Below are positions 38,096 to 52,506 of a DNA stretch of 64,000 bases, piece after piece (within the stretch, counting starts at the first letter, position 1; the number at the start of each line of letters is the position of its first letter). Source of the DNA: Vespula vulgaris (taxonomy: Eukaryota; Arthropoda; Insecta; Hymenoptera; Vespidae); assembly GCF_905475345.1 (NCBI RefSeq), contig NW_026114518.1, forward strand, positions 310,001 through 374,000, in the 5' to 3' direction. A program made the position numbers and the translations under genes. The notes beneath the pieces were generated by a model. The model was given only the letters and a program-made list of their open reading frames with translations. It had not been told where the DNA came from and searched no databases.

Positions 38096-40349
38096 GACCA
38101 ATAGGAGCCGAGTTACAACGGTATAAATGGAACAAAGGAAAAAAATTTTTATTTAACAATTTTTTCCTCCGAAACTGTAGCATTTAGAACAACCGGAGCG
38201 AGGGCATTGGAAAGGGCTCGTCGCGCCCTACGCGCCCATATTTTTTTCATCAAGATCTGACCAATAGGAGCCGAGTTACAAAGGTTTAAATGGAACAAAG
38301 GAAAAAAAAATTTTTCTTTAACAATTTTTTTCTGCGAAACTGTGGCACCTAGAACAACCGGAGCGAGAGCATTGGAAAGGGCTCGTCGCGCCGTACACGC
38401 CTATATTTTTTTCATCCAGATCTGACCAATAGGAGCCGAGTTATAACGGATAAAACGGAACAAAGGAAAAAAAAATTTTTCTTTGACAATTTTTTTCTCC
38501 GAAACTATAGGACCTAGAACAACTGGAGCGAGGGCATTGGAAAGGACTCGTCGCGCCGTACACGCCCATATTTTTTTCATCCAGATGTGACCAACAGGAG
38601 CCGAGTTATAACGGTTTAAAGGGAACAAAGGAAAAAAAAATTTTTCTTTAACAATTTTTATCTCCGAAACTGTGGAATCTAGAACAACTGGACCGAGGTC
38701 ATTGGAAAGGGCTCGTCGCGCCCTACGCGCGCATATTTTTTTCATCCAGATCTGACCAATAGGAGCCGAGTTATAACGGTTTAAAGGGAACAAAGGAAAA
38801 AAAAATTTTTCTTTAACAATTTTTTTCTCCGAAATTGTGGCTCCTAGAACAACCGGAGCAAGGGCATTGGAAAGGGCTCGTCGCCTCCTACACGGCCATA
38901 TTTTGCTCATCCAGATCTGACCAACAGGAGCCGAGTTATAACGGTTTAAAGGGAACAAAGGAAAAGAAAATTTTTTTTAATAATTTTTCTCTCCGAAACT
39001 ATAGCACCTAGAACAACCGGAGCGAGGGCATTGGAAAGGACTCGTCGCGCCGTACACGCTCATATTTTCTTCATCAAGATCTGACCAATAGGAGCCGAGT
39101 TACAACGGTTTAAATGGAACAAAGGAAAAAAAAAATTTTCTTTAACAATTTTTTTCTGCGAAACTGTGGCACCTAGAACAACCGGAGCGAGGGCATTGGA
39201 ATGGGCTCGTCGCCTCCTACACGGCCATATTTTTTTCATCCAGATCTGACCAACTGGAGCCGAGTTATAACGGTTCAAAGGGAACAAAGGAAAAAAAAAT
39301 TTTTTTTAACAATTTTTCTCTCCGAAACTGTAGCACCTAGAACAACCGGAGCGAGAGCATTGGAAAGGGCTCGTCGCGCCGTACACGCCTATATTTTTTT
39401 CATCCAGATCTGACCAATAGGAGCCGAGTTATAACGGATAAAACGGAACAAAGGAAAAAAAAATTTTTCTTTAACAATTTTTTTCTCCGAAACTATAGGA
39501 CCTAGAACAACTGGAGCGAGGGCATTGGAAAGGACTCGTCGCGCCGTACACGCCCATATTTTTTTCATCCAGATGTGACCAACAGGAGCCGAGTTATAAC
39601 GGTTTAAAGGGAACAAAGGAAAAAAAAATTTTTTTTAATAATTTTTCTCTCCGAAACTATAGCACCTAGAACAACCGGAGCGAGGGCATTGGAATGGGCT
39701 CGTCGCCTCCTACACTGCCATATTTTTTTCATCCAGATCTGACCAACTGGAGCCGAGTTATAACGGTTCAAAGGGAACAAAGGAAAAAAAAATTTTTTTT
39801 AACAATTTTTCTCTCCGAAACTATAGCACCTAGAACAACCGGAGCGAGGGCATTGGAATGGGCTCGTCGCCTCCTACACTGCCATATTTTTTTCATCAAG
39901 ATCTGACCAATAGGAGCCGAGTTAAAACGGTTTAAATGGAACAAAGGAAAAAAAAAATTTTCTTTAACAATTTTTTTCTGCGAAACTGTGGCACCTAGAA
40001 CAACCGGAGCGAGGGCATTGGAATGGGCTCGTCGCCTCCTACACGGCCATATTTTTTTCATCCAGATCTGACCAACTGGAGCCGAGTTATAACGGTTCAA
40101 AGGGAACAAAGGAAAAAAAAATTTTTTTTAACAATTTTTCTCTCCGAAACTATAGCACCTAGAACAACTGGAGCGAGAGCATTGGAAAGGGCTCGTCGCG
40201 CCGTACACGCCTATATTCTTTTCATCCAGATCTGACCAATAGGAGCCGAGTTATACCGGATAAAACGGAACAAAGGAAAAAAAAATTTTTCTTTAACAAT
40301 TTTTTTCTCCGAAACTATAGGACCTAGAACAACTGGAGCGAGGGCATTG

Positions 40350-41760
40350 GAAAGGACTCGTCGCGCCGTACACGCCCATATTTTTTTCATCCAGATGTGA
40401 CCAACAGGAGCCGAGTTATAACGGATAAAACGGAACAAAGGAAAAAAAAATTTTTCTTTAACAATTTTTTTCTCCGAAACTATAGGACCTAGAACAACTG
40501 GAGCGAGGGCATTGGAAAGGACTCGTCGCGCCGTACACGCCCATATTTTTTTCATCCAGATGTGACCAACAAGAGCCGAGTTATAACGGTTTAAAGGGAA
40601 CAAAGGAAAAAAAAATTTTTCTTTAACAATTTTTATCTCCGAAACTGTGGCATCTAGAACAACTGGACCGAGGTCATTGGAAAGGGCTCGTCGCGCCCTA
40701 CGCGCCCATATTTTTTTCATCAAGATCTGACCAATAGGAGCCGAGTTACAAAGGTTTAAATGGAACAAAGGAAAAAAAAATTTTTCTTTAACAATTTTTT
40801 TCTGCGAAACTGTGGCACCTAGAACAACCGGAGCGAGGGCATTGGAAAGGGCTCGTCGCCTCCTACACGGCCATATTTTTTTCATCCAGATCTGACCAAT
40901 AGGAGCCGAGGTACAACGGTTTAAATGGAACAAAGGAAAAAAATTTTTCTTTAACAATTTTTTCCTCCGAAACTGTAGCACTTAGAACAACCGGAGCGAG
41001 GGCATTGGAAAGGACTCGTCGCGCCGTACACGGCCATATTTTTTTCATCCAGATCTGACCAATAGGAGCCGAGTTATAACGGTTTAAAGGGAACAAAGGA
41101 AAAAAAAATTTTTTTTAATAATTTTTCTCTCCGAAACTATAGATCCTAGAACAACCGGAGCGAGGGCATTGGAAAGGACTCGTCGCGCCGTACACGCCCA
41201 TATTTTTTTCATCCAGATCTGACCAACTGGAGCCGAGTTATAACGGTTCAAAGGGAACAAAGGAAAAAAAAATTTTTTTTAACAATTTTTCTCTCCGAAA
41301 CTATAGCACCTAGAACAACCGGAGCGAGAGCATTGGAAAGGGCTCGTCGCGCCGTACACGCCTATATTTTTTTCATCCAGATCTGACCAATAGGAGCCGA
41401 GTTATAACGGATAAAACGGAACAAAGGAAAAAAAAATTTTTCTTTGACAATTTTTTTCTCCGGAACTATAGGACCTAGAACAACTGGAGCGAGGGCATTG
41501 GAAAGGACTCGTCGCGCCGTACACGCCCATATTTTTTTCATCCAGATGTGACCAACAGGAGCCGAGTTATAACGGTTTAAAGGGAACAAAGGAAAAAAAA
41601 ATTTTTCTTTAACAATTTTTATCTCCGAAACTGTGGAATCTAGAACAACTGGACCGAGGTCATTGGAAAGGGCTCGTCGCGCCCTACGCGCCCATATTTT
41701 TTTCATCCAGATCTGACCAATAGGAGCCGAGTTATAACGGTTTAAAGGGAACAAAGGAAA
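40350..41760 (+). repeat. Dispersed duplication at 6,088-bp offset, copy 1
   Basis: Monomers from the ggacc unit through gatgtgaccaacaagagcc (private caacaagag near 40,568), the cctacgcg core, acaaaggttt, ctgcg, gtagcactt, tagatcc, gagagc and tggaatc recur in order at about 46,440-47,850. The two copies flank the 2,633-bp tandem duplication, so they probably share its origin. Confidence 0.65.
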
Positions 41761-43574
41761 AAAAAATTTTTCTTTAACAATTTTTTTCTGCGAAACTGTG
41801 GCACCTAGAACAACCGGAGCGAGGGCATTGGAATGGGCTCGTCGCCTCCTACACGGCCATATTTTTTTCATCCAGATCTGACCAATAGGAGCCGAGTTAT
41901 AACGGTTTAAAGGGAACAAAGGAAAAAAAAATTTTTTTTAATAATTTTTCTCTCCGAAACTATAGATCCTAGAACAACCGGAGCGAGGGCATTGGAAAGG
42001 ACTCGTCGCGCCGTACACGCCCATATTTTTTTCATCCAGATCTGACCAACTGGAGCCGAGTTATAACGGTTCAAAGGGAACAAAGGAAAAAAAAATTTTT
42101 TTTAACAATTTTTCTCTCCGAAACTATAGCACCTAGAACAACCGGAGCGAGAGCATTGGAAAGGGCTCGTCGCGCCGTACACGCCTATATTTTTTTCATC
42201 CAGATCTGACCAATAGGAGCCGAGTTATAACGGATAAAACGGAACAAAGGAAAAAAAAATTTTTCTTTGACAATTTTTTTCTCCGAAACTATAGGACCTA
42301 GAACAACTGGAGCGAGGGCATTGGAAAGGACTCGTCGCGCCGTACACGCCCATATTTTTTTCATCCAGATGTGACCAACAGGAGCCGAGTTATAACGGTT
42401 TAAAGGGAACAAAGGAAAAAAAAATTTTTCTTTAACAATTTTTATCTCCGAAACTGTGGAATCTAGAACAACTGGACCGAGGTCATTGGAAAGGGCTCGT
42501 CGCGCCCTACGCGCCCATATTTTTTTCATCCAGATCTGACCAATAGGAGCCGAGTTATAACGGTTTAAAGGGAACAAAGGAAAAAAAAATTTTTTTTAAT
42601 AATTTTTCTCTCCGAAACTATAGATCCTAGAACAACCGGAGCGAGGGCATTGGAAAGGACTCGTCGCGCCGTACACGCCCATATTTTTTTCATCCAGATC
42701 TGACCAACTGGAGCCGAGTTATAACGGTTCAAAGGGAACAAAGGAAAAAAAAATTTTTTTTAACAATTTTTCTCTCCGAAACTATAGCACCTAGAACAAC
42801 CGGAGCGAGAGCATTGGAAAGGGCTCGTCGCGCCGTACACGCCTATATTTTTTTCATCCAGATCTGACCAATAGGAGCCGAGTTATAACGGATAAAACGG
42901 AACAAAGGAAAAAAAAATTTTTCTTTGACAATTTTTTTCTCCGAAACTATAGGACCTAGAACAACTGGAGCGAGGGCATTGGAAAGGACTCGTCGCGCCG
43001 TACACGCCCATATTTTTTTCATCCAGATGTGACCAACAGGAGCCGAGTTATAACGGTTTAAAGGGAACAAAGGAAAAAAAAATTTTTCTTTAACAATTTT
43101 TATCTCCGAAACTGTGGAATCTAGAACAACTAGACCGAGGTCATTGGAAAGGGCTCGTCGCGCCCTACGCGCCCATATTTTTTTCATCCAGATCTGACCA
43201 ATAGGAGCCGAGTTATAACGGTTTAAAGGGAACAAAGGAAAAAAAAATTTTTCTTTAACAATTTTTTTCTCCGAAATTGTGGCTCCTAGAACAACCGGAG
43301 CAAGGGCATTGGAAAGGGCTCGTCGCCTCCTACACGGCCATATTTTGCTCATCCAGATCTGACCAATAGGAGCCGAGTTATAACGGTTTAAAGGGAACAA
43401 AGGAAAAAAAAATTTTTTTTAATAATTTTTCTCTCCGAAACTATAGCACCTAGAACAACCGGAGCGAGGGCATTGGAAAGGACTCGTCGCGCCGTACACG
43501 CTCATATTTTTTTCATCAAGATCTGACCAATAGGAGCCGAGTTACAAAGGTTTAAATGGAACAAAGGAAAAAAA
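40942..43574 (+). repeat. Sixteen-monomer (2,633-bp) tandem duplication, copy 1
   Basis: The segment is repeated at 43,575-46,180 with constant offset 2,633. In the stretches compared base by base I found no difference, including private changes such as ctccggaac (41,459 and 44,092) and aactagaccgagg (43,128 and 45,761). Internally it holds three smaller cycles beginning with tagatcc heads near 41,137, 41,960 and 42,619. This is the longest near-perfect duplication seen in block B. Confidence 0.85.
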
Positions 43575-46180
43575 AATTTTTCTTTAACAATTTTTTCCTC
43601 CGAAACTGTAGCACTTAGAACAACCGGAGCGAGGGCATTGGAAAGGACTCGTCGCGCCGTACACGGCCATATTTTTTTCATCCAGATCTGACCAATAGGA
43701 GCCGAGTTATAACGGTTTAAAGGGAACAAAGGAAAAAAAAATTTTTTTTAATAATTTTTCTCTCCGAAACTATAGATCCTAGAACAACCGGAGCGAGGGC
43801 ATTGGAAAGGACTCGTCGCGCCGTACACGCCCATATTTTTTTCATCCAGATCTGACCAACTGGAGCCGAGTTATAACGGTTCAAAGGGAACAAAGGAAAA
43901 AAAAATTTTTTTTAACAATTTTTCTCTCCGAAACTATAGCACCTAGAACAACCGGAGCGAGAGCATTGGAAAGGGCTCGTCGCGCCGTACACGCCTATAT
44001 TTTTTTCATCCAGATCTGACCAATAGGAGCCGAGTTATAACGGATAAAACGGAACAAAGGAAAAAAAAATTTTTCTTTGACAATTTTTTTCTCCGGAACT
44101 ATAGGACCTAGAACAACTGGAGCGAGGGCATTGGAAAGGACTCGTCGCGCCGTACACGCCCATATTTTTTTCATCCAGATGTGACCAACAGGAGCCGAGT
44201 TATAACGGTTTAAAGGGAACAAAGGAAAAAAAAATTTTTCTTTAACAATTTTTATCTCCGAAACTGTGGAATCTAGAACAACTGGACCGAGGTCATTGGA
44301 AAGGGCTCGTCGCGCCCTACGCGCCCATATTTTTTTCATCCAGATCTGACCAATAGGAGCCGAGTTATAACGGTTTAAAGGGAACAAAGGAAAAAAAAAT
44401 TTTTCTTTAACAATTTTTTTCTGCGAAACTGTGGCACCTAGAACAACCGGAGCGAGGGCATTGGAATGGGCTCGTCGCCTCCTACACGGCCATATTTTTT
44501 TCATCCAGATCTGACCAATAGGAGCCGAGTTATAACGGTTTAAAGGGAACAAAGGAAAAAAAAATTTTTTTTAATAATTTTTCTCTCCGAAACTATAGAT
44601 CCTAGAACAACCGGAGCGAGGGCATTGGAAAGGACTCGTCGCGCCGTACACGCCCATATTTTTTTCATCCAGATCTGACCAACTGGAGCCGAGTTATAAC
44701 GGTTCAAAGGGAACAAAGGAAAAAAAAATTTTTTTTAACAATTTTTCTCTCCGAAACTATAGCACCTAGAACAACCGGAGCGAGAGCATTGGAAAGGGCT
44801 CGTCGCGCCGTACACGCCTATATTTTTTTCATCCAGATCTGACCAATAGGAGCCGAGTTATAACGGATAAAACGGAACAAAGGAAAAAAAAATTTTTCTT
44901 TGACAATTTTTTTCTCCGAAACTATAGGACCTAGAACAACTGGAGCGAGGGCATTGGAAAGGACTCGTCGCGCCGTACACGCCCATATTTTTTTCATCCA
45001 GATGTGACCAACAGGAGCCGAGTTATAACGGTTTAAAGGGAACAAAGGAAAAAAAAATTTTTCTTTAACAATTTTTATCTCCGAAACTGTGGAATCTAGA
45101 ACAACTGGACCGAGGTCATTGGAAAGGGCTCGTCGCGCCCTACGCGCCCATATTTTTTTCATCCAGATCTGACCAATAGGAGCCGAGTTATAACGGTTTA
45201 AAGGGAACAAAGGAAAAAAAAATTTTTTTTAATAATTTTTCTCTCCGAAACTATAGATCCTAGAACAACCGGAGCGAGGGCATTGGAAAGGACTCGTCGC
45301 GCCGTACACGCCCATATTTTTTTCATCCAGATCTGACCAACTGGAGCCGAGTTATAACGGTTCAAAGGGAACAAAGGAAAAAAAAATTTTTTTTAACAAT
45401 TTTTCTCTCCGAAACTATAGCACCTAGAACAACCGGAGCGAGAGCATTGGAAAGGGCTCGTCGCGCCGTACACGCCTATATTTTTTTCATCCAGATCTGA
45501 CCAATAGGAGCCGAGTTATAACGGATAAAACGGAACAAAGGAAAAAAAAATTTTTCTTTGACAATTTTTTTCTCCGAAACTATAGGACCTAGAACAACTG
45601 GAGCGAGGGCATTGGAAAGGACTCGTCGCGCCGTACACGCCCATATTTTTTTCATCCAGATGTGACCAACAGGAGCCGAGTTATAACGGTTTAAAGGGAA
45701 CAAAGGAAAAAAAAATTTTTCTTTAACAATTTTTATCTCCGAAACTGTGGAATCTAGAACAACTAGACCGAGGTCATTGGAAAGGGCTCGTCGCGCCCTA
45801 CGCGCCCATATTTTTTTCATCCAGATCTGACCAATAGGAGCCGAGTTATAACGGTTTAAAGGGAACAAAGGAAAAAAAAATTTTTCTTTAACAATTTTTT
45901 TCTCCGAAATTGTGGCTCCTAGAACAACCGGAGCAAGGGCATTGGAAAGGGCTCGTCGCCTCCTACACGGCCATATTTTGCTCATCCAGATCTGACCAAT
46001 AGGAGCCGAGTTATAACGGTTTAAAGGGAACAAAGGAAAAAAAAATTTTTTTTAATAATTTTTCTCTCCGAAACTATAGCACCTAGAACAACCGGAGCGA
46101 GGGCATTGGAAAGGACTCGTCGCGCCGTACACGCTCATATTTTTTTCATCAAGATCTGACCAATAGGAGCCGAGTTACAA
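43575..46180 (+). repeat. Sixteen-monomer (2,633-bp) tandem duplication, copy 2
   Basis: This is the second copy, with tagatcc heads near 43,770, 44,593 and 45,252. Its left junction is visible at about 43,545-43,600: a tcatcaagatctg/ttacaaagg monomer with a full A9 tract runs into a ttttttcctccg boundary that elsewhere follows an A7 tract. The match ends near 46,180, where caacgg replaces caaagg and an A10-T4 tract appears. Confidence 0.83.
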
Positions 46181-46439
46181 CGGTTTAAATGGAACAAAGG
46201 AAAAAAAAAATTTTCTTTAACAATTTTTTTCTGCGAAACTGTGGCACCTAGAACAACCGGAGCGAGGGCATTGGAATGGGCTCGTCGCCTCCTACACGGC
46301 CATATTTTTTTCATCCAGATCTGACCAACTGGAGCCGAGTTATAACGGTTCAAAGGGAACAAAGGAAAAAAAAATTTTTTTTAACAATTTTTCTCTCCGA
46401 AACTGTAGCACCTAGAACAACCGGAGCGAGGGCATTGGA

Positions 46440-47850
46440 AAGGACTCGTCGCGCCGTACACGCCCATATTTTTTTCATCCAGATGTGACCAACAGGAGCC
46501 GAGTTATAACGGATAAAACGGAACAAAGGAAAAAAAAATTTTTCTTTAACAATTTTTTTCTCCGAAACTATAGGACCTAGAACAACTGGAGCGAGGGCAT
46601 TGGAAAGGACTCGTCGCGCCGTACACGCCCATATTTTTTTCATCCAGATGTGACCAACAAGAGCCGAGTTATAACGGTTTAAAGGGAACAAAGGAAAAAA
46701 AAATTTTTCTTTAACAATTTTTATCTCCGAAACTGTGGCATCTAGAACAACTGGACCGAGGTCATTGGAAAGGGCTCGTCGCGCCCTACGCGCCCATATT
46801 TTTTTCATCAAGATCTGACCAATAGGAGCCGAGTTACAAAGGTTTAAATGGAACAAAGGAAAAAAAAATTTTTCTTTAACAATTTTTTTCTGCGAAACTG
46901 TGGCACCTAGAACAACCGGAGCGAGGGCATTGGAAAGGGCTCGTCGCCTCCTACACGGCCATATTTTTTTCATCCAGATCTGACCAATAGGAGCCGAGTT
47001 ACAACGGTTTAAATGGAACAAAGGAAAAAAATTTTTCTTTAACAATTTTTTCCTCCGAAACTGTAGCACTTAGAACAACCGGAGCGAGGGCATTGGAAAG
47101 GACTCGTCGCGCCGTACACGGCCATATTTTTTTCATCCAGATCTGACCAATAGGAGCCGAGTTATAACGGTTTAAAGGGAACAAAGGAAAAAAAAATTTT
47201 TTTTAATAATTTTTCTCTCCGAAACTATAGATCCTAGAACAACCGGAGCGAGGGCATTGGAAAGGACTCGTCGCGCCGTACACGCCCATATTTTTTTCAT
47301 CCAGATCTGACCAACTGGAGCCGAGTTATAACGGTTCAAAGGGAACAAAGGAAAAAAAAATTTTTTTTAACAATTTTTCTCTCCGAAACTATAGCACCTA
47401 GAACAACCGGAGCGAGAGCATTGGAAAGGGCTCGTCGCGCCGTACACGCCCATATTTTTTTCATCCAGATCTGACCAATAGGAGCCGAGTTATAACGGAT
47501 AAAACGGAACAAAGGAAAAAAAAATTTTTCTTTGACAATTTTTTTCTCCGAAACTATAGGACCTAGAACAACTGGAGCGAGGGCATTGGAAAGGACTCGT
47601 CGCGCCGTACACGCCCATATTTTTTTCATCCAGATGTGACCAACAGGAGCCGAGTTATAACGGTTTAAAGGGAACAAAGGAAAAAAAAATTTTTCTTTAA
47701 CAATTTTTATCTCCGAAACTGTGGAATCTAGAACAACTGGACCGAGGTCATTGGAAAGGGCTCGTCGCGCCCTACGCGCCCATATTTTTTTCATCCAGAT
47801 CTGACCAATAGGAGCCGAGTTATAACGGTTTAAAGGGAACAAAGGAAAAA
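46440..47850 (+). repeat. Dispersed duplication at 6,088-bp offset, copy 2
   Basis: This is the partner of 40,350-41,760, with the private caacaagagcc at about 46,656. It departs near 47,850, where a ggctcc monomer with ttttgctc follows instead of a ctgcg monomer. A local difference is cgcccatat versus cgcctatat near 47,457. Confidence 0.62.
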
Positions 47851-49019
47851 AAAATTTTTCTTTAACAATTTTTTTCTCCGAAATTGTGGCTCCTAGAACA
47901 ACCGGAGCAAGGGCATTGGAAAGGGCTCGTCGCCTCCTACACGGCCATATTTTGCTCATCCAGATCTGACCAATAGGAGCCGAGTTATAACGGTTTAAAG
48001 GGAACAAAGGAAAAAAAAATTTTTTTTAATAATTTTTCTCTCCGAAACTATAGCACCTAGAACAACCGGAGCGAGGGCATTGGAAAGGACTCGTCGCGCC
48101 GTACACGCTCATATTTTTTTCATCAAGATCTGACCAATAGGAGCCGAGTTACAACGGTTTAAATGGAACAAAGGAAAAAAAAAATTTTCTTTAACAATTT
48201 TTTTCTGCGAAACTGTGGCACCTAGAACAACCGGAGCGAGGGCATTGGAATGGGCTCGTCGCCTCCTACACGGCCATATTTTTTTAATCCAGATCTGACC
48301 AACTGGAGCCGAGTTATAACGGTTCAAAGGGAACAAAGGAAAAAAAAATTTTTTTTAACAATTTTTCTCTCCGAAACTGTAGCACCTAGAACAACCGGAG
48401 CGAGAGCATTGGAAAGGGCTCGTCGCGCCGTACACGCCTATATTTTTTTCATCCAGATCTGACCAATAGGAGCCGAGTTATAACGGATAAAACGGAACAA
48501 AGGAAAAAAAAATTTTTCTTTAACAATTTTTCTCTCCGAAACTGTAGCACCTAGAACAACCGGAGCGAGAGCATTGGAAAGGGCTCGTCGCGCCGTACAC
48601 GCCTATATTTTTTTCATCCAGATCTGACCAATAGGAGCCGAGTTATAACGGATAAAACGGAACAAAGGAAAAAAAAATTTTTCTTTAACAATTTTTTTCT
48701 CCGAAACTATAGGACCTAGAACAACTGGAGCGAGGGCATTGGAAAGGACTCGTCGCGCCGTACACGCCCATATTTTTTTCATCAAGATCTGACCAAGAGG
48801 AGCCGAGTTATAACGGTTGAAAGGGAACAAAGGAAAAAAAAATTTTTCTTTAACAATTTTTATCTCCGAAACTGTGGCATCTAGAACAACTGGACCGAGG
48901 TCATTGGAAAGGGCTCGTCGCCTCCTACACGGCCATATTTTGCTCATCCAGATCTGACCAATAGGAGCCGAGTTACAACGGTTTAAATGGAACAAAGGAA
49001 AAAAATTTTTCTTTAACAA

Positions 49020-52000
49020 TTTTTTTCTCCGAAATTGTGGCTCCTAGAACAACCGGAGCAAGGGCATTGGAAAGGGCTCGTCGCCTCCTACACGGCCATA
49101 TTTTGTTCATCCAGATCTGACCAATAGGAGCCGAGTTATAACGGTTTAAAGGGAACAAAGGAAAAAAAAATTTTTTTTAATAATTTTTCTCTCCGAAACT
49201 ATAGCACCTAGAACAACCGGAGCGAGGGCATTGGAATGGGCTCGTCGCGCCGTACACGGCCATATTTTTTTCATCCAGATCTGACCAATAGGAGCCGAGT
49301 TATAACGGTTTAAAGGGAACAAAGGAAAAAAAAATTTTTTTTAATAATTTTTCTCTCCGAAACTATAGATCCTAGAACAACCGGAGCGAGGGCATTGGAA
49401 AGGACTCGTCGCGCCGTACACGCCCATATTTTTTTCATCCAGATCTGACCAACTGGAGCCGAGTTATAACGGTTCAAAGGGAACAAAGGAAAAAAAAATT
49501 TTTTTTAACAATTTTTCTCTCCGAAACTATAGCACCTAGAACAACCGGAGCGAGAGCATTGGAAAGGGCTCGTCGCGCCGTACACGCCTATATTTTTTTC
49601 ATCCAGATCTGACCAATAGGAGCCGAGTTATAACGGATAAAACGGAACAAAGGAAAAAAAAATTTTTCTTTGACAATTTTTTTCTCCGGAACTTTAGGAC
49701 CTAGAACAACTGGAGCGAGGGCATTGGAAAGGACTCGTCGCGCCGTACACGCCCATATTTTTTTCATCCAGATGTGACCAACAGGAGCCGAGTTATAACG
49801 GTTTAAAGGGAACAAAGGAAAAAAAAATTTTTCTTTAACAATTTTTATCTCCGAAACTGTGGAATCTAGAACAACTGGACCGAGGTCATTGGAAAGGGCT
49901 CGTCGCGCCCTACGCGCCCATATTTTTTTCATCCAGATCTGACCAATAGGAGCCGAGTTATAACGGTTTAAAGGGAACAAAGGAAAAAAAAATTTTTCTT
50001 TAACAATTTTTTTCTGCGAAACTGTGGCACCTAGAACAACCGGAGCGAGGGCATTGGAATGGGCTCGTCGCCTCCTACACGGCCATATTTTTTTCATCCA
50101 GATCTGACCAACTGGAGCCGAGTTATAACGGTTCAAAGGGAACAAAGGAAAAAAAAATTTTTTTTAACAATTTTTCTCTCCGAAACTGTAGCACCTAGAA
50201 CAACCGGAGCGAGAGCATTGGAAAGGGCTCGTCGCGCCGTACACGCCTATACTTTTTTCATCCAGATCTGACCAATAGGAGCCGAGTTATAACGGATAAA
50301 ACGGAACAAAGGAAAAAAAAATTTTTCTTTAACAATTTTTTTCTCCGAAACTATAGGACCTAGAACAACTGGAGCGAGGGCATTGGAAAGGACTCGTCGC
50401 GCCGTACACTCCCATATTTTTTTCATCCAGATGTGACCAACAGGAGCCGAGTTATAACGGTTTAAAGGGAACAAAGGAAAAAAAAATTTTTCTTTAACAA
50501 TTTTTATCTCCGAAACTGTGGCATCTAGAACAACTGGACCGAGGTCATTGGAAAGGGCTCGTCGCGCCCTACGCGCCCATATTTTTTTCATCCAGATCTG
50601 ACCAATAGGAGCCGAATTATAACGGTTTAAAGGGAACAAAGGAAAAAAAAATTTTTCTTTAACAATTTTTTTCTCCGAAATTGTGGCTCCTAGAACAACC
50701 GGAGCAAGGGCATTGGAAAGGGCTCGTCGCCTCCTACACGGCCATATTTTGTTCATCCAGATCTGACCAATAGGAGCCGAGTTATAACGGTTTAAAGGGA
50801 ACAAAGGAAAAAAAAATTTTTTTTAATAATTTTTCTCTCCGAAACTATAGCACCTAGAACAACCGGAGCGAGGGCATTGGAATGGGCTCGTCGCGCCGTA
50901 CACGGCCATATTTTTTTCATCCAGATCTGACCAATAGGAGCCGAGTTATAACGGTTTAAAGGGAACAAAGGAAAAAAAAATTTTTTTTAATAATTTTTCT
51001 CTCCGAAACTATAGATCCTAGAACAACCGGAGCGAGGGCATTGGAAAGGACTCGTCGCGCCGTACACGCCCATATTTTTTTCATCCAGATCTGACCAACT
51101 GGAGCCGAGTTATAACGGTTCAAAGGGAACAAAGGAAAAAAAAATTTTTTTTAACAATTTTTCTCTCCGAAACTATAGCACCTAGAACAACCGGAGCGAG
51201 AGCATTGGAAAGGGCTCGTCGCGCCGTACACGCCTATATTTTTTTCATCCAGATCTGACCAATAGGAGCCGAGTTATAACGGATAAAACGGAACAAAGGA
51301 AAAAAAAATTTTTCTTTGACAATTTTTTTCTCCGGAACTATAGGACCTAGAACAACTGGAGCGAGGGCATTGGAAAGGACTCGTCGCGCCGTACACGCCC
51401 ATATTTTTTTCATCCAGATGTGACCAACAGGAGCCGAGTTATAACGGTTTAAAGGGAACAAAGGAAAAAAAAATTTTTCTTTAACAATTTTTATCTCCGA
51501 AACTGTGGAATCTAGAACAACTGGACCGAGGTCATTGTAAAGGGCTCGTCGCGCCCTACGCGCCCATATTTTTTTCATCCAGATCTGACCAATAGGAGCC
51601 GAGTTATAACGGTTTAAAGGGAACAAAGGAAAAAAAAATTTTTCTTTAACAATTTTTTTCTGCGAAACTGTGGCACCTAGAACAACCGGAGCGAGGGCAT
51701 TGGAATGGGCTCGTCGCCTCCTACACGGCCATATTTTTTTCATCCAGATCTGACCAACTGGAGCCGAGTTATAACGGTTCAAAGGGAACAAAGGAAAAAA
51801 AAATTTTTTTTAACAATTTTTCTCTCCGAAACTGTAGCACCTAGAACAACCGGAGCGAGAGCATTGGAAAGGGCTCGTCGCGCCGTACACGCCTATACTT
51901 TTTTCATCCAGATCTGACCAATAGGAGCCGAGTTATAACGGATAAAACGGAACAAAGGAAAAAAAAATTTTTCTTTAACAATTTTTTTCTCCGAAACTAT

Positions 52001-52506
52001 AGGACCTAGAACAACTGGAGCGAGGGCATTGGAAAGGACTCGTCGCGCCGTACACGCCCATATTTTTTTCATCCAGATGTGACCAACAGGAGCCGAGTTA
52101 TAACGGTTTAAAGGGAACAAAGGAAAAAAAAATTTTTCTTTAACAATTTTTATCTCCGAAACTGTGGCATCTAGAACAACTGGACCGAGGTCATTGGAAA
52201 GGGCTCGTCGCGCCCTACGCGCCCATATTTTTTTCATCCAGATCTGACCAATAGGAGCCGAATTATAACGGTTTAAAGGGAACAAAGGAAAAAAAAATTT
52301 TTCTTTAACAATTTTTTTCTCCGAAATTGTGGCTCCTAGAACAACCGGAGCAAGGGCATTGGAAAGGGCTCGTCGCCTCCTACACGGCCATATTTTGTTC
52401 ATCCAGATCTGACCAATAGGAGCCGAGTTATAACGGTTTAAAGGGAACAAAGGAAAAAAAAATTTTTTTTAATAATTTTTCTCTCCGAAACTATAGCACC
52501 TAGAAC
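49020..52506 (+). repeat. Ten-monomer (1,646-bp) unit, 2.1 tandem copies
   Basis: Order per unit is ggctcc (ttttgttc), atagcacc with atgggctcgtcgcgcc, tagatcc, gagagc, ggacc (ctccggaac), tggaatc, ctgcg, gtagcacc with gagagc and cctatactt, ggacc, ggcatc, and back to ggctcc. Offsets are constant at 1,646. The private ccgaattataacgg occurs near 50,610 and 52,258. Differences seen are cactccc (50,409) and cattgtaaag (51,536). The match ends where ctggtccgagg appears at about 52,506. Confidence 0.82.
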
